DNA from: Flectobacillus longus
GTDB lineage: Bacteria; Bacteroidota; Bacteroidia; Cytophagales; Spirosomataceae
Length of the DNA: 64,000 nucleotides
Direction: 5' to 3'
Assembly: GCF_030056705.1 (NCBI RefSeq)
Contig: NZ_JASHIC010000024.1
Span: 62,001 to 126,000, forward strand
Both the position numbers and the translations under genes were made by a program. Of the stretch, positions 20,101 through 28,934 are shown one piece after another. Position 1 is the stretch's first letter; every line of letters starts with the position of its first letter. The notes under the pieces were generated by a model, which saw only the letters and a program-made list of their open reading frames with translations, had not been told where the DNA came from and searched no databases.

Positions 20101-21513
20101 CGTACTGTAGCCTCTGTAGATCCTGAAGGTAATCCAGTAGAAATTGTAATGGGTCGTTCGGGTGAGGTTCAAATTGTGAACCCAGCTACAAACCAAGTAT
20201 ATATCACAAACAACGTTCCTTACGGTGCTTACTTGCGTGTGAAAGACGGACAAACCATTGCCAAAGGTACAGAAATCTGTGCTTGGGATCCATACAACGC
20301 CGTAATCCTTTCTGAAGCTGATGGTATTGCAAGATTCGACTCAATCGAAGAAAATATCACTTACAAAGAAGAAGCCGATGAACAAACTGGTTTGAGAGAA
20401 AAAGTTATTATCGAATCTAAGGATAAAACAAAGAACCCTTCAATCGTAATTGTTAACAAAAACGGTGAAGAAACTTCTTTCAACGTACCTGTGGCTGCTC
20501 GTCTTTCTGTTGATAATGGAGCTGTAATCAAACCTGGTCAGATTCTTGCTAAGATTCCTCGTGCTGCTGGTAAAACTCGTGACATTACGGGTGGTCTTCC
20601 ACGTGTAACTGAGTTGTTCGAAGCTCGTAATCCATCTAACCCTGCCGTAGTTTCTGAAATCGACGGTGTAATTACATTAGGTGGTATCAAACGTGGTAAC
20701 CGTGAAATCTATGTGAAAGCTAAAGATGGTGCTGAACGCAAGTACTTAGTACCACTTTCGAAACACATCCTTGTTCAGAATAATGACTTTGTTCGTGCAG
20801 GTGTGCCTCTTTCAGATGGTGCAATTACGCCATCAGATATCTTGGCTATCAAAGGACCAACTGCGGTACAAGAATACTTAGTAAATGAGATTCAGGACGT
20901 TTACCGTTTGCAAGGTGTAAAAATCAACGATAAGCACATTGAATGTATCGTTCGTCAGATGATGCAAAAAGTAGAAATCGTTGACTCTGGAGATACCATG
21001 TTCTTGAACAATCAGAATGTAGATCGTTTTGCTGTACGTTTGGCAAATGACGATATTCTTGATAAGAAAGTTGTTGTAGATGCAGGGGACTCTGATAAAA
21101 TGAAAGTTGGTATGATTGTAACGACTCGTGCGTTGCGTGATGAAAACTCTTCATTGAAGCGTCGTGACTTGCGTAAAGTAGAGGTTCGTGATGCTCAACC
21201 AGCAGTATCTCAACCAAACTTGCAAGGTATTACACAGGCGTCATTGGGTACTGAATCATTCATCTCGGCTGCGTCATTCCAAGAAACAACTAAAGTATTG
21301 TCTGAAGCTTCAATCAGAGCGAAATCAGATGGCTTAGATGGCTTGAAAGAAAACGTAATCGTAGGTCACTTGATTCCAGCAGGTACTGGTGTTCGCAAAT
21401 ACCAAGATTATATCATTACTTCAAAAGAAGAGTTACAGCAAATCGAAACAGCTAAAGAACAGCAAGCTCAACAAAAAGTGGGTGGCTATCGTAAAGCTCG
21501 TTGGATTGTTTAG
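17185..21513 (+). CDS. rpoC: RNA polymerase beta' subunit
   Basis: A 1442-residue subunit with the N-terminal zinc site (CHCGKYKR and CDRCG), the metal-binding active-site motif [10 protein letters not shown], the bridge/trigger region and the second zinc site around [13 protein letters not shown]. It is complete and normal in length for Bacteroidota. It follows the inserted membrane protein gene by 141 bases, a gap with no clear promoter, so it probably depends on read-through from the rpoB promoter. Highly biased codon use. A strong terminator follows. Confidence 0.98.
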   Translation: MSFKKNRKLNSDFQRVTISLASPESILEGSHGEVTQPETINYRTYKPEMGGLFCERIFGPTKDWECHCGKYKRIRYKGIICDRCGVEVTEKKVRRERMGHIELVVPVAHIWYFRSLPNKIGYLLGLSTKKLDQVIYYERYVVVQPGIKEEDGVNKMDFLTEDEYLDIIDKLPRENQLLPDEDPQKFIAKMGAEALEMLLKRTALDDLSYSLRHSAANDTSQQRKAEALKRLKVVEAFREAGTRIENRPEWMVIKMVPVIPPELRPLVPLDGGRFATSDLNDLYRRVIIRNNRLKRLIEIKAPEVILRNEKRMLQEAVDSLFDNSRKVNAVRSEGNRALKSLSDMLKGKQGRFRQNLLGKRVDYSGRSVIVVGPELKMHECGLPKDMAAELFKPFVIRKLIERGIVKTVKSAKKIVDRKDPVVWDILENVMKGHPVLLNRAPTLHRLGIQAFQPKLIEGKAIQLHPLTCTAFNADFDGDQMAVHVPLGQEAILEASLLMLASHNILNPANGAPITVPSQDMVLGLYYVTKGRRHTPEYPIVGEGMKFYGFEEVVIGMNEGRVSKHANIEVKAKVRKEDGTLVEEMVKTVAGRVLFNLCVPEEVGYINELLTKKKLQQIISQVFKISGVARTAKFLDDIKELGYQMAFRGGLSMGIGDIIVPEEKADLITKATEDVASVTDNYLMGLITDNERYNAVIDIWTKVNSKITDTLMKQMENDQQGFNAIFMMMHSGARGSREQIRQLGGMRGLMAKPQKNLQGSVGEIIENPILSNFKEGLDVLEYFISTHGARKGLADTALKTADAGYLTRRLHDVAQDVIVNEEDCGTLRGIQIAALKDNEEIIEPLSERILGRVSIHDVHDPVTGDLLIPAGEEITEEMATSVDDTAIDSIEIRSVLTCETRNGVCAKCYGRNLSTGRMVSIGEAVGVIASQSIGEPGTQLTLRTFHVGGTAQNVTLDATIKAKFDGIIRFEEMRTVASVDPEGNPVEIVMGRSGEVQIVNPATNQVYITNNVPYGAYLRVKDGQTIAKGTEICAWDPYNAVILSEADGIARFDSIEENITYKEEADEQTGLREKVIIESKDKTKNPSIVIVNKNGEETSFNVPVAARLSVDNGAVIKPGQILAKIPRAAGKTRDITGGLPRVTELFEARNPSNPAVVSEIDGVITLGGIKRGNREIYVKAKDGAERKYLVPLSKHILVQNNDFVRAGVPLSDGAITPSDILAIKGPTAVQEYLVNEIQDVYRLQGVKINDKHIECIVRQMMQKVEIVDSGDTMFLNNQNVDRFAVRLANDDILDKKVVVDAGDSDKMKVGMIVTTRALRDENSSLKRRDLRKVEVRDAQPAVSQPNLQGITQASLGTESFISAASFQETTKVLSEASIRAKSDGLDGLKENVIVGHLIPAGTGVRKYQDYIITSKEELQQIETAKEQQAQQKVGGYRKARWIV

Positions 21514-21539
21514 TCCAAACTTCTTTTTGAACATATTTT

Positions 21540-21582
21540 CAAAGGCTCTTAGATTCAGTTCTAAGGGCCTTTGGCTTTTTTT
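21540..21582 (+). terminator. terminator after rpoC
   Basis: A 14-bp stem (CAAAGGCTCTTAGA at 21540-21553 with its partner at 21560-21573, one G-T pair), a 6-base loop, and a run of T from 21576. Confidence 0.88.
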
Positions 21583-21846
21583 ATAAAAAATACCAGAATC
21601 TCAAAAGGGATAAATGTTGGTTTTTAGGATGTAAGTGTTTGTTTTACAGTTGTTTGTGGTTTATTTTTTGTAGGAATTTTTAACAATATTTTTCAAAAAA
21701 AGTCTATTTATCTATTTTAAAGGCTTTTGAATAACTTTTGGACACTTCTCTCAGCAAAAGAAAAAAATCTTAATTAAAAGCTTGAATAATTGAATAGGTA
21801 AGGTTTTTGATTAAATTTGAAAATCAAACTTTTACGTTTTTAAACT
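21583..21846 (+). other. intergenic region before the DUF3467 gene
   Basis: Very AT-rich spacer after the rpoC terminator. The only assignable element is the promoter at 21790-21819. No small ORF or structured RNA was recognised. Confidence 0.5.
21790..21819 (+). promoter_or_regulatory. promoter of DUF3467 gene
   Basis: TTG at 21790-21792 and TAAATTTG at 21812-21819, 19 bases apart, match the Bacteroidota consensus. The predicted start near 21826 gives a leader of about 20 bases. Confidence 0.65.
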
Positions 21847-22167
21847 ATGGCAAATCAACAAGACGAAACACAAATTAATGTAGAGCTTACAGAGGAAATG
21901 GCTGAAGGCGAGTATGTAAACCTTGCAATGATTGCACATTCACAAAGTGAATTTGTAATTGATTTCATTAAAATGATGCCAGGGTTACCCAAAGCACGTG
22001 TAAAATCGCGCGTAATAATGACGCCTGATCATGCTTACAGATTATTGAATGCTTTGAAGGACAACATCGCAAAATATGAAGATGCTTACGGTAGTATTTC
22101 TGATGAGAAAGGTGCTATAGGCTTCCAATTTCCAACAAATTATAGTGGACCAGTCGGAGAAGCATAG
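21847..22167 (+). CDS. DUF3467 domain protein
   Basis: A 106-residue soluble protein that matches the DUF3467 family: INVELTEEMAEGEYVNLAMIAHS, then FVIDFIKMMPGLPKARVKSRVIMTP, then a helical end with NIAKYEDAYG. The family has no established function. It occurs directly after rpoC in this lineage, and its own promoter suggests independent expression. The phrase about residues 24-45 resembles chaperone-like/secreted-target recognition sequences in DUF3467 neighbours only loosely, so I make no functional call. Confidence 0.85.
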   Translation: MANQQDETQINVELTEEMAEGEYVNLAMIAHSQSEFVIDFIKMMPGLPKARVKSRVIMTPDHAYRLLNALKDNIAKYEDAYGSISDEKGAIGFQFPTNYSGPVGEA

Positions 22168-22384
22168 TATTCGATTTGACTATTTACTATGAAAACTTAA
22201 TCTTATTGTTTGGTTAAACTATCGGGTTTGAGCCAATTTGTAGCTTCTCAAAATACAAAAAGTCTATCATATTGGACATATAACTCATGCCCGAGAGCAC
22301 CAAGCCTCTACTTGTATTATATACATTTCCAACCTAAAGGTTTGGGACACATCAACTCCTTAAGAAATAATATCTCCAAAATAG

Positions 22385-22409
22385 AGTAGAATAAACCCCT
22401 TATTCTACT
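22385..22409 (+). promoter_or_regulatory. hairpin upstream of uxaB
   Basis: A 10-bp perfect inverted repeat (AGTAGAATAA / TTATTCTACT) with an ACCCC loop, ending 41 bases before the uxaB ATG. It lacks a T-run. It could be an operator or an mRNA leader hairpin. The rest of the 283-base gap shows nothing else I can name. Confidence 0.4.
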
Positions 22410-22450
22410 TTCTAGTCCAGTATGTATTTACAAATTATATTCGTTGTGTG

Positions 22451-23902
22451 ATGGATCTTAAACTAACTAAGTCATTTTTGTCGACAGCTACTGCCCAATT
22501 TAAAGGACAAGTACAAGTGCCTGATGAAGCGCTATTCTCTTTACCTGAAAAAGTATTACAGTTTGGTACAGGTGTATTATTGAGAGGCTTATGCGATTAT
22601 TTTATCGATAAAGCTAACAAACAAGGTGTTTTCAACGGAAGAATCGTTGTCGTAAAATCTACAGATAAAGGCGATGCTGATGCTTTTAATGAGCAAGATG
22701 GCTTATATACACATTGTATAAAGGGCTTAGAAAATGGCAAGTTGATTGAAGAAACAATCATAAATAGTGCTATTTCTCGTACTCTATCTGCTCGTAATGA
22801 ATGGAGCGCTATCTTGGAATGCGCACGCAATCCTGAAATGCAAATTATCATTTCGAATACAACTGAGGTTGGTATCGCATTACTAGAGTCGGATAAAGTA
22901 ACTTCTACACCGCCACAGTCTTTCCCTGTAAAGTTATTGGCGTTCTTATACGAAAGATGGAAGTATTTAGGTGGTTCTGCTGAAAGTGGTATGGTGATTG
23001 TTCCGACAGAGTTGATCGTTGGTAATGGTGATAAATTACAAGAAATTGTTTTAGAACAGGCACACCGTAATGCACTTGAGCCTGAATTTATAGAGTGGAT
23101 TGACACTCATAATCGTTTTTGCAATTCATTGGTAGATAGAATTGTACCAGGAAAGCCAGAAAACTCAACAGAAATTTTACAGAAATTAGGTTATCAGGAC
23201 GACCTTTTAATCATGTCGGAAGTGTATCGTTTATGGGCTATTCAAGGCGATGAACACGTTCGTAAAGTATTAAGTTTTGCACAGGCCGATGAAGGTGTTA
23301 TTATTGACAAAGACATCGAAATTTATCGTGAACTAAAACTTCGTTTGTTGAATGGTACGCACACCCTTATGTGTGGAATGGCGTATTTGTTAGGTTTTAA
23401 ATACGTAAAAGACGTTATGGCAAATGGCTATATGAGCCGTATTATTACCAATCTAATGTTAGGCGAATTGTCGTTGGCAATTCCATATAAAGTAGATTCA
23501 AAAACGGCCGACCGTTTTGGACGTATGGTGCTAGACCGTTTCCGTAATCCATATATCAATCATAAGTTGTTAGATATTACGGTACAGTATTCGGCCAAAA
23601 TGCGTATGCGTAATATCCCCATTTTGATGGAATACTACCGTGAGTTTGGTCGTGCTCCAGAATTATTTGCGATGGGCTTTGCAGCTTATTTACAGTTTAT
23701 GCACGCTGTAAAAGAGGTAAATGGCAACTATTATGGGGAGTGCAATGGAGAACATTATCAAATCAGCTGTAATTACGCATCTTATTTTTATGAGGCTTGG
23801 GATAATTTTGATTTGCATAAAGTATTATCCAATCGTAGTCTTTGGGGCGAAGATTTAACCCAACTAGCAGGCTTTGAAGAATCAGTAGCTAAGTATTTGT
23901 AA
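22451..23902 (+). CDS. uxaB: tagaturonate reductase
   Basis: A 483-residue member of the mannitol dehydrogenase family. It has the N-terminal dinucleotide-binding stretch VLQFGTGVLLRGLCDYFID and the family motif LLNGTHTLMCGMAYL in the catalytic domain. UxaB reduces D-tagaturonate to D-altronate in galacturonate breakdown; the close family member UxuB reduces fructuronate, and a swap cannot be excluded from sequence alone. The ATG at 22451 is preferred over a GTG one codon earlier. Together with kdgK and uxuA nearby it points to uronate (pectin or glucuronan) use. Confidence 0.85.
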   Translation: MDLKLTKSFLSTATAQFKGQVQVPDEALFSLPEKVLQFGTGVLLRGLCDYFIDKANKQGVFNGRIVVVKSTDKGDADAFNEQDGLYTHCIKGLENGKLIEETIINSAISRTLSARNEWSAILECARNPEMQIIISNTTEVGIALLESDKVTSTPPQSFPVKLLAFLYERWKYLGGSAESGMVIVPTELIVGNGDKLQEIVLEQAHRNALEPEFIEWIDTHNRFCNSLVDRIVPGKPENSTEILQKLGYQDDLLIMSEVYRLWAIQGDEHVRKVLSFAQADEGVIIDKDIEIYRELKLRLLNGTHTLMCGMAYLLGFKYVKDVMANGYMSRIITNLMLGELSLAIPYKVDSKTADRFGRMVLDRFRNPYINHKLLDITVQYSAKMRMRNIPILMEYYREFGRAPELFAMGFAAYLQFMHAVKEVNGNYYGECNGEHYQISCNYASYFYEAWDNFDLHKVLSNRSLWGEDLTQLAGFEESVAKYL

Positions 23903-24006
23903 TATATAGTCGTGTGCAAAGATTATTTGTTATTTCGGGATAGGGGTGAAATCGTATAAACCCTTTTATAGATGAAATAAGCACTTTGTACGCTATATCA
24001 AAATAT

Positions 24007-24047
24007 AAAGGGCGTTCTATCTCATAATGAGTTTAGAACGCCTTTTT
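24007..24047 (+). terminator. terminator after uxaB
   Basis: Inverted repeat with AAAGGGCGTTCTA on the left and TAGAACGCCTTTT on the right around a CTCAT/ATGAG top. The stem is about 18 bp with small mismatches and ends in TTTTT. Confidence 0.82.
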
Positions 24048-24130
24048 ACATTCCTAAAAATAAGATTTTTGAAACGTATTTGTTATCTTTCGGAAAGCTA
24101 GGTATTATAACCATTAAGGAATCTGAAATC

Positions 24131-25138
24131 ATGAAAAAAGTAATCACCTTTGGCGAGGTCTTGATGAGACTGACTACGCCTAATTTTGCAAGATTTTCAC
24201 AGTCAGCCGCTTTCGACATCAACTTTGGTGGTGGCGAGGCTAATGTGTCATCTTCTCTTGCAATTATGGGTATTCCAGCAAGTCATGTTACAGTATTTCC
24301 TGATAATGACCTTGGCTATGCTGCCCGCACTACTTATCTCAAATACGGTGTTGGTACGGAGTTTATGCAAATGAAGGGAAATCGCTTGGGTATTTATTTT
24401 GTAGAAAATGGTGCCGCTATGCGACCTTCTAAGGTAATCTATGACCGCTTTGATTCTGCTTTTGCTTTATTGAACCCTGCTGATTTTGATTGGGAAACTA
24501 TCTTTGCCGATGCACAGTGGTTTCACTTTACGGGTATATCTCCAGCAATATCAGCATCGGCAGCAGAAGCTTGCTTGCAGGCTGTAAAAGTGGCTCGTCG
24601 TATGGGGCTAACTATTTCAGCAGATGTTGGTTATCGTAAAAACCTTTGGCAGTGGGGCAAAAAGCCCAGTGAGGTAATGCCAGAACTAATCTCGTATTGC
24701 GATGTAATTATTTGTAGCAAAGGCGATGCAAATGATATGTTTGGGATTGCACCTAATGATGAAAAGGGTAGTTTTAAATCTATCTGTCAGCAGATTTTGA
24801 CACAATTTCCCCAAGTAAAATTTGTATTGAATACCAAAAGAGGTCAAATTTCAGCTTCACATAATACCCTTTCAGGGCAATGCTGGAATGGCACCGAAAT
24901 GATTAAAACGAAAACAATCGATATCCCTAATATTATAGATAGAATTGGCGGAGGCGATGCCTTTATGGCGGGTTTTATCTATGCTTATATTACATTCCAA
25001 GATATTCAAAAAGCATTAGAATACGGTGTGGCGGCTTCAGCCTTGAAGCACACAGTGGAAGGCGATTTTAATTTAGCTACTTTGCAAGAAATTGAAATGG
25101 TGGTAAAAGGTGATGTAAGCGGTAAACTCAAGCGTTAA
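24131..25138 (+). CDS. kdgK: PfkB-family sugar kinase, probable 2-keto-3-deoxygluconate kinase
   Basis: A 335-residue ribokinase-like enzyme. It shows the N-terminal FGEVLMRLTTP and GGGEANVSSSLAIMG substrate region and the C-terminal RIGGGDAFMAGF motif, in which Asp is the catalytic base. Substrate assignment to KDG rests on family resemblance and on the neighbouring uxaB and uxuA, whose products lead to KDG. The start is the ATG at 24131; a TTG at 24080 would add an unlikely leader. Its stop overlaps the convergent mocR stop by 4 bases. Confidence 0.82.
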   Translation: MKKVITFGEVLMRLTTPNFARFSQSAAFDINFGGGEANVSSSLAIMGIPASHVTVFPDNDLGYAARTTYLKYGVGTEFMQMKGNRLGIYFVENGAAMRPSKVIYDRFDSAFALLNPADFDWETIFADAQWFHFTGISPAISASAAEACLQAVKVARRMGLTISADVGYRKNLWQWGKKPSEVMPELISYCDVIICSKGDANDMFGIAPNDEKGSFKSICQQILTQFPQVKFVLNTKRGQISASHNTLSGQCWNGTEMIKTKTIDIPNIIDRIGGGDAFMAGFIYAYITFQDIQKALEYGVAASALKHTVEGDFNLATLQEIEMVVKGDVSGKLKR

Positions 25139-26586
25139 TCAATCATTATTTTTTTCAAAATTGACATAGATTCTTCAATTTCTGAAAGAGTCATCGAGGC
25201 AAACCCAATCCTACAAGCATTTAAAGGCTTATATGCGCTCCCGTTTGGCAAGTATAAGCCTTTTTTATGGGCATTTTCGGATAAACTTTCTAGAGGATAT
25301 TTTTCAGAAAACTTCATCCAGATAGCCATACCGCCTTGAGGTTTTTCGAAAGTAACTTTTTCTCCTAGCTCTTTTTCAAATAATTCACAGGTAAAATCCC
25401 GACGCTGACGATATTCTTTGAGGGCTTTGGTTACATGTCGTCTGATAGTGCCATTTTCCAATAAATCAGCCAAGCAAGCTTCAAGAATAGTATCGCCTTG
25501 GCGATCAATAATCCTTCTGATTTTACCTAGTTCTTCAATGATATCAGGAGTGGCTACCACATACCCTACCCGAAAAGTTGGAGCAATGAGCTTGGTAAAC
25601 GAACCGATATAGATAACTCTTCCGTGCGTATTAGCACTTGCCAATGGTAATACTGGGCGATTAGCATAATGAAAATCGTAGTCATAGTCATCTTCGATAA
25701 TCCAAAAATGATAAGTTTCAGCAAGCTGCAATAAATGTAAACGACGCTCTGGTTTTAGCGTGACCGTAGTCGGATGATAATGGTGTGAGGTAACATACAC
25801 CATCCGAATAGGATGTTTTTGACAGAGTTTTTCTAGCGCATTTGTATCCAAACCTTCTTCATCTACAGGAATAGTCATTGTTGTGGCTCCAAAATGCTCA
25901 AAAGTTAAATTGGTCGCTTGATAACTCAGCTCACCAACTACAACCAAGTCGCCTGAACGTATGAAAGCATGAGCTACCAAATAAATTCCCATTTGACTTC
26001 CTCGCGTACTTAGGATATGTTCGGCATCAATGGAAAGCCCTCTGGTTTGATTGAGTAATGTTGCTAAATTTTCCCGAAAACGACGTAATCCATAAACTTC
26101 CGTGTAATTCAATAAAGCAGGTTCAGCGTAGTTGATATAATGTGCATAACGTTTAGCCAATGCTTCCCTTGGAGCTAAACGAGAGTCAGGCAGGCCATCG
26201 TTAAAGGCGAGGCGATGTTGAATTAATTTAGGTAAAAACAAACCCGAAGCTCGGTTGTTAAGGATACTATCTTTTTCGCCCGTTTCATTTATTTGAGTAG
26301 AAATAAATCCTTTTGCTTGAACTATTGGAAGTTGATTACTCACGAAAACACCTCTTTTCGGTAAAATTTCAATCCATCCTTGTGATTGAATCTCTTCATA
26401 AGCCTGAATTACGGTCTGACGATTTATTTCTAATAAATCAGCCAAGGGACGAGACCCCAAAAGTTTACAACCTTTTGGAATAATCCCACTTTGAATATGT
26501 TGAATAAAAGCATTGGCAAGCTGTACATATAAAGGCACTGCCGAACCGCGCTCCAATACTAAGATCGACTTATAAGGAATTTGCAT
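25135..26586 (-). CDS. MocR/PdxR-type transcription regulator
   Basis: A 483-residue fusion of a GntR winged helix (about residues 12-85, with SRPLADLLEINRQTVIQAYEE) and a fold-type I aminotransferase domain. The PLP-binding Lys lies in SFTKLIAPTF, near residue 331. MocR regulators sense PLP or an amine/amino-acid adduct and often control a divergent gene. Here the divergent neighbour is a PPOX-like flavin protein. The intergenic gap holds a direct repeat of CTGGACTA, a plausible binding site. ATG start. Confidence 0.9.
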   Translation of the reverse strand: MQIPYKSILVLERGSAVPLYVQLANAFIQHIQSGIIPKGCKLLGSRPLADLLEINRQTVIQAYEEIQSQGWIEILPKRGVFVSNQLPIVQAKGFISTQINETGEKDSILNNRASGLFLPKLIQHRLAFNDGLPDSRLAPREALAKRYAHYINYAEPALLNYTEVYGLRRFRENLATLLNQTRGLSIDAEHILSTRGSQMGIYLVAHAFIRSGDLVVVGELSYQATNLTFEHFGATTMTIPVDEEGLDTNALEKLCQKHPIRMVYVTSHHYHPTTVTLKPERRLHLLQLAETYHFWIIEDDYDYDFHYANRPVLPLASANTHGRVIYIGSFTKLIAPTFRVGYVVATPDIIEELGKIRRIIDRQGDTILEACLADLLENGTIRRHVTKALKEYRQRRDFTCELFEKELGEKVTFEKPQGGMAIWMKFSEKYPLESLSENAHKKGLYLPNGSAYKPLNACRIGFASMTLSEIEESMSILKKIMID

Positions 26587-26617
26587 CTGGACTATTTCAC
26601 TGTTTACAACTGGACTA
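26587..26617. promoter_or_regulatory. candidate MocR operator (direct repeats)
   Basis: CTGGACTA occurs twice, at 26587-26594 and 26610-26617, in direct orientation with a 23-base period. The first copy touches the mocR start codon. MocR proteins are known to bind direct repeats with TGGNCTA-like cores, as recalled for TauR and PdxR. Confidence 0.6.
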
Positions 26618-26697
26618 ATAAACTATGCCAGTAAAGATAGAAATTTGTAACATGATTTATCAACATATCTGTTAACAATTCACATTTACAAGAACTT

Positions 26698-27342
26698 ATG
26701 GAAGATGTTAATTTAAAACCAAGTCGATTAGTAAAAAGAGCTAGCTACGATTCCGAACAAATTTATAGCATTCTCGACGAAGGTTTGGTTTGTCAAGTAG
26801 CTTACGTAGAAAATGGTAGACCAATGATGATACCAACAGGATATTGTCGAATAGGAAATAAGCTCTATATACATGGCTCGGTTGGGAGTCATTTTATGCG
26901 AAGTCTCGCCGATGGTCGAGAGGTTTGCCTATCTGTTTCATTGTTGGACGGTTTGGTATTAGCTCGCTCAGCTTTTCATCATTCGGTCAATTATCGTTCT
27001 GTGGTAGTATTTGCGCAAGCCGAACTTATCACCGATGAACAAGAGGCATGGGATGCTTTAGAAGCCTTTACCGAACACGTTATCAAAGGTCGCTGGGCAG
27101 AAGTTCGTGAGCCAGATGCCTCTGAAATGAAGAAAACAATGGTTTTAGCATTTTCGTTGGAAAAAGCTTCGGCTAAAGTACGAGTAGGTAATCCAAGTGA
27201 TGATGAAGAAGATTATGAATTACCAGTTTGGGCGGGAGTTTTACCCTTAAAACAAGTTGCTCAAGCTCCAATTACTGACCCACTCATGCGTCACGAAACG
27301 CCAATTCCTGATTATGTAGCAAATTATTCTCGCGGAAAATAA
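26698..27342 (+). CDS. pyridoxamine 5'-phosphate oxidase-like FMN-binding protein
   Basis: A 214-residue split-barrel flavoprotein-like protein. Motifs include GLVCQVAYVENGRPMMIPTG, the LYIHGSVGSHFMRSL segment and HHSVNYRSVVVFAQAE. Relatives are PPOX-family proteins of largely unknown substrate, including NimA-like reductases. True PNP oxidase (PdxH) is a different subgroup. It is divergent from the MocR regulator, separated by 111 bases containing direct repeats, which supports regulation by it and a link to vitamin B6 or amine metabolism. Confidence 0.85.
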   Translation: MEDVNLKPSRLVKRASYDSEQIYSILDEGLVCQVAYVENGRPMMIPTGYCRIGNKLYIHGSVGSHFMRSLADGREVCLSVSLLDGLVLARSAFHHSVNYRSVVVFAQAELITDEQEAWDALEAFTEHVIKGRWAEVREPDASEMKKTMVLAFSLEKASAKVRVGNPSDDEEDYELPVWAGVLPLKQVAQAPITDPLMRHETPIPDYVANYSRGK

Positions 27343-27482
27343 GTCTTAATCTCTAAATCAGAGAGGGTAACTTGTTGCCCTCTCACTTATTATTCAAATC
27401 TTTCTTAGGAATGATTGGGTAAAAAAAAACAAAGATTGCCTTTATAAATTAATCGCATCTTTTCATCCTAATCAATCTTAAA

Positions 27483-28670
27483 ATGCCCTTAGAACAAACA
27501 TTTCGTTGGTTTGGTCCAAAAGACCCTGTATCATTGGCGCATATTCGTCAGGCAGGAGCTACAGGTATCGTAACAGCACTTCACCATCTGCCCAATGGCG
27601 TAGTTTGGTCATTAGAAGAAATTTTAACTCGTAAAGCCGAGATAGAAAAAGCAGGACTTAATTTTTCTGTAGTAGAAAGCGTGCCTGTACACGAAGACAT
27701 CAAAAAGCGTTCTGGCAATTATTTGCAATACATCGAGAATTACAAGCAAAGTTTGTTAAACCTAGGCAAGGCAGGAATTGACACTGTGTGTTACAACTTT
27801 ATGCCTGTATTGGACTGGACTCGTACCGATTTAGATTACCCATTAGCTGATGGTTCAACAGCCCTACGCTTTGATGCTACCGAATTTGCAGCTTTTGAGA
27901 TATTCATCTTAAAAAGAAAAGGCGCAGAAGAAGGTTATACAGAAACCCAATTACAAAAAGCACATACTTGGTATCATCAAGCAAGTGAAGCTGCCAAAAC
28001 TAAGTTGATTCGTAATATTATAGCTGGTTTGCCAGGAAGTGAAGAAAGCTTTACAGTAGAAGAATTTGCCGCAGTATTAGAAACCTATAATGAAGTAGGA
28101 GATGCCGAATTGCGTGCCAATCTTTATGAATTTATTCGAGCTATTACTCCAGCAGCCGAAGAAGCAGGTATCAATTTAGCCATTCACCCCGACGACCCTC
28201 CGTATCCAATTTTGGGCTTACCAAGAGTCGTTAGTACCGAAAGTGATGCTCGACAATTATTGGCAGCTTACGAAAGCACTAATAACGGCCTTTGTTTCTG
28301 TACAGGCAGTTATGGTGTTCGTGAAGACAATGACCTAGCGGATATGGTTGAACGCCTAGGAAACCGTATCAACTTTATTCATTTGCGTGCAACCAAGCGT
28401 GATGTAGAAGGCAATTTCTATGAAGCTGACCATCTCGATGGCGATGTAGATATGTATGGTGTTATGAAAGGTCTTGTTTTGGAGCAACGCAAACGTATAG
28501 CTGAAGGTAGAGAAGATTATCGTTTGCCGTTTCGTCCAGATCACGGTCACCGTATGTTAGATGACTTAAATCCTGAAAAACGTACCAATCCGGGTTATAC
28601 TGCTATTGGTCGTTTGAGAGGTTTAGCTGAGCTTCGTGGATTAGAGCTAGGAATCATAAGAAGTTTGTAA
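27483..28670 (+). CDS. uxuA: mannonate dehydratase
   Basis: A 395-residue TIM-barrel enzyme of the UxuA family. It begins [18 protein letters not shown], and has [35 protein letters not shown] and the C-terminal [11 protein letters not shown] motif with metal-binding His/Asp. It dehydrates D-mannonate to 2-keto-3-deoxygluconate, the substrate of the kdgK product. It is separated from uxaB and kdgK by the mocR/PPOX pair. ATG start; terminator at 28677. Confidence 0.95.
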   Translation: MPLEQTFRWFGPKDPVSLAHIRQAGATGIVTALHHLPNGVVWSLEEILTRKAEIEKAGLNFSVVESVPVHEDIKKRSGNYLQYIENYKQSLLNLGKAGIDTVCYNFMPVLDWTRTDLDYPLADGSTALRFDATEFAAFEIFILKRKGAEEGYTETQLQKAHTWYHQASEAAKTKLIRNIIAGLPGSEESFTVEEFAAVLETYNEVGDAELRANLYEFIRAITPAAEEAGINLAIHPDDPPYPILGLPRVVSTESDARQLLAAYESTNNGLCFCTGSYGVREDNDLADMVERLGNRINFIHLRATKRDVEGNFYEADHLDGDVDMYGVMKGLVLEQRKRIAEGREDYRLPFRPDHGHRMLDDLNPEKRTNPGYTAIGRLRGLAELRGLELGIIRSL

Positions 28671-28676
28671 AATCTT

Positions 28677-28706
28677 AAGCCTATGTCAAAAGCATAGGCT
28701 TTTTTA
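28677..28706 (+). terminator. terminator after uxuA
   Basis: A 9-bp stem AAGCCTATG / CATAGGCTT with a 7-base loop, followed by a T-run. Confidence 0.85.
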
Positions 28707-28850
28707 TTTTTAATTTAGGGAAAAAGTCGAGTTGTATTACTTTAATAATATAGTATTGTTAAATCCTTGCAGATAGTCATAGAATATCCTCAATAGAAGT
28801 CTAATTTTGATGAACTATTGAGTACAATTTTAAGATTATCGGTGTACTAT

Positions 28851-28904
28851 CGACCATTGACTGTCAAAATACTTGAATAAAAGTGTTTTGACAGTCAATG
28901 GTCG
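28851..28904. repeat. 24-bp inverted repeat before the phosphatase gene
   Basis: Left arm at 28851-28874 starts CGACCATTGACTGTC. Right arm at 28881-28904 is its complement apart from one G-T pair. The loop is six bases. No T-run follows, so it is not a simple terminator. It ends 30 bases before the phosphatase ATG. Confidence 0.7.
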
Positions 28905-28934
28905 AGGTACATAAACTTAATTTTCTGAAAAATT

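Noticed and set aside
22597-23106. 169-codon minus-strand open frame inside uxaB
   Set aside because: Shadow of the uxaB reading frame; no motif and no start context.
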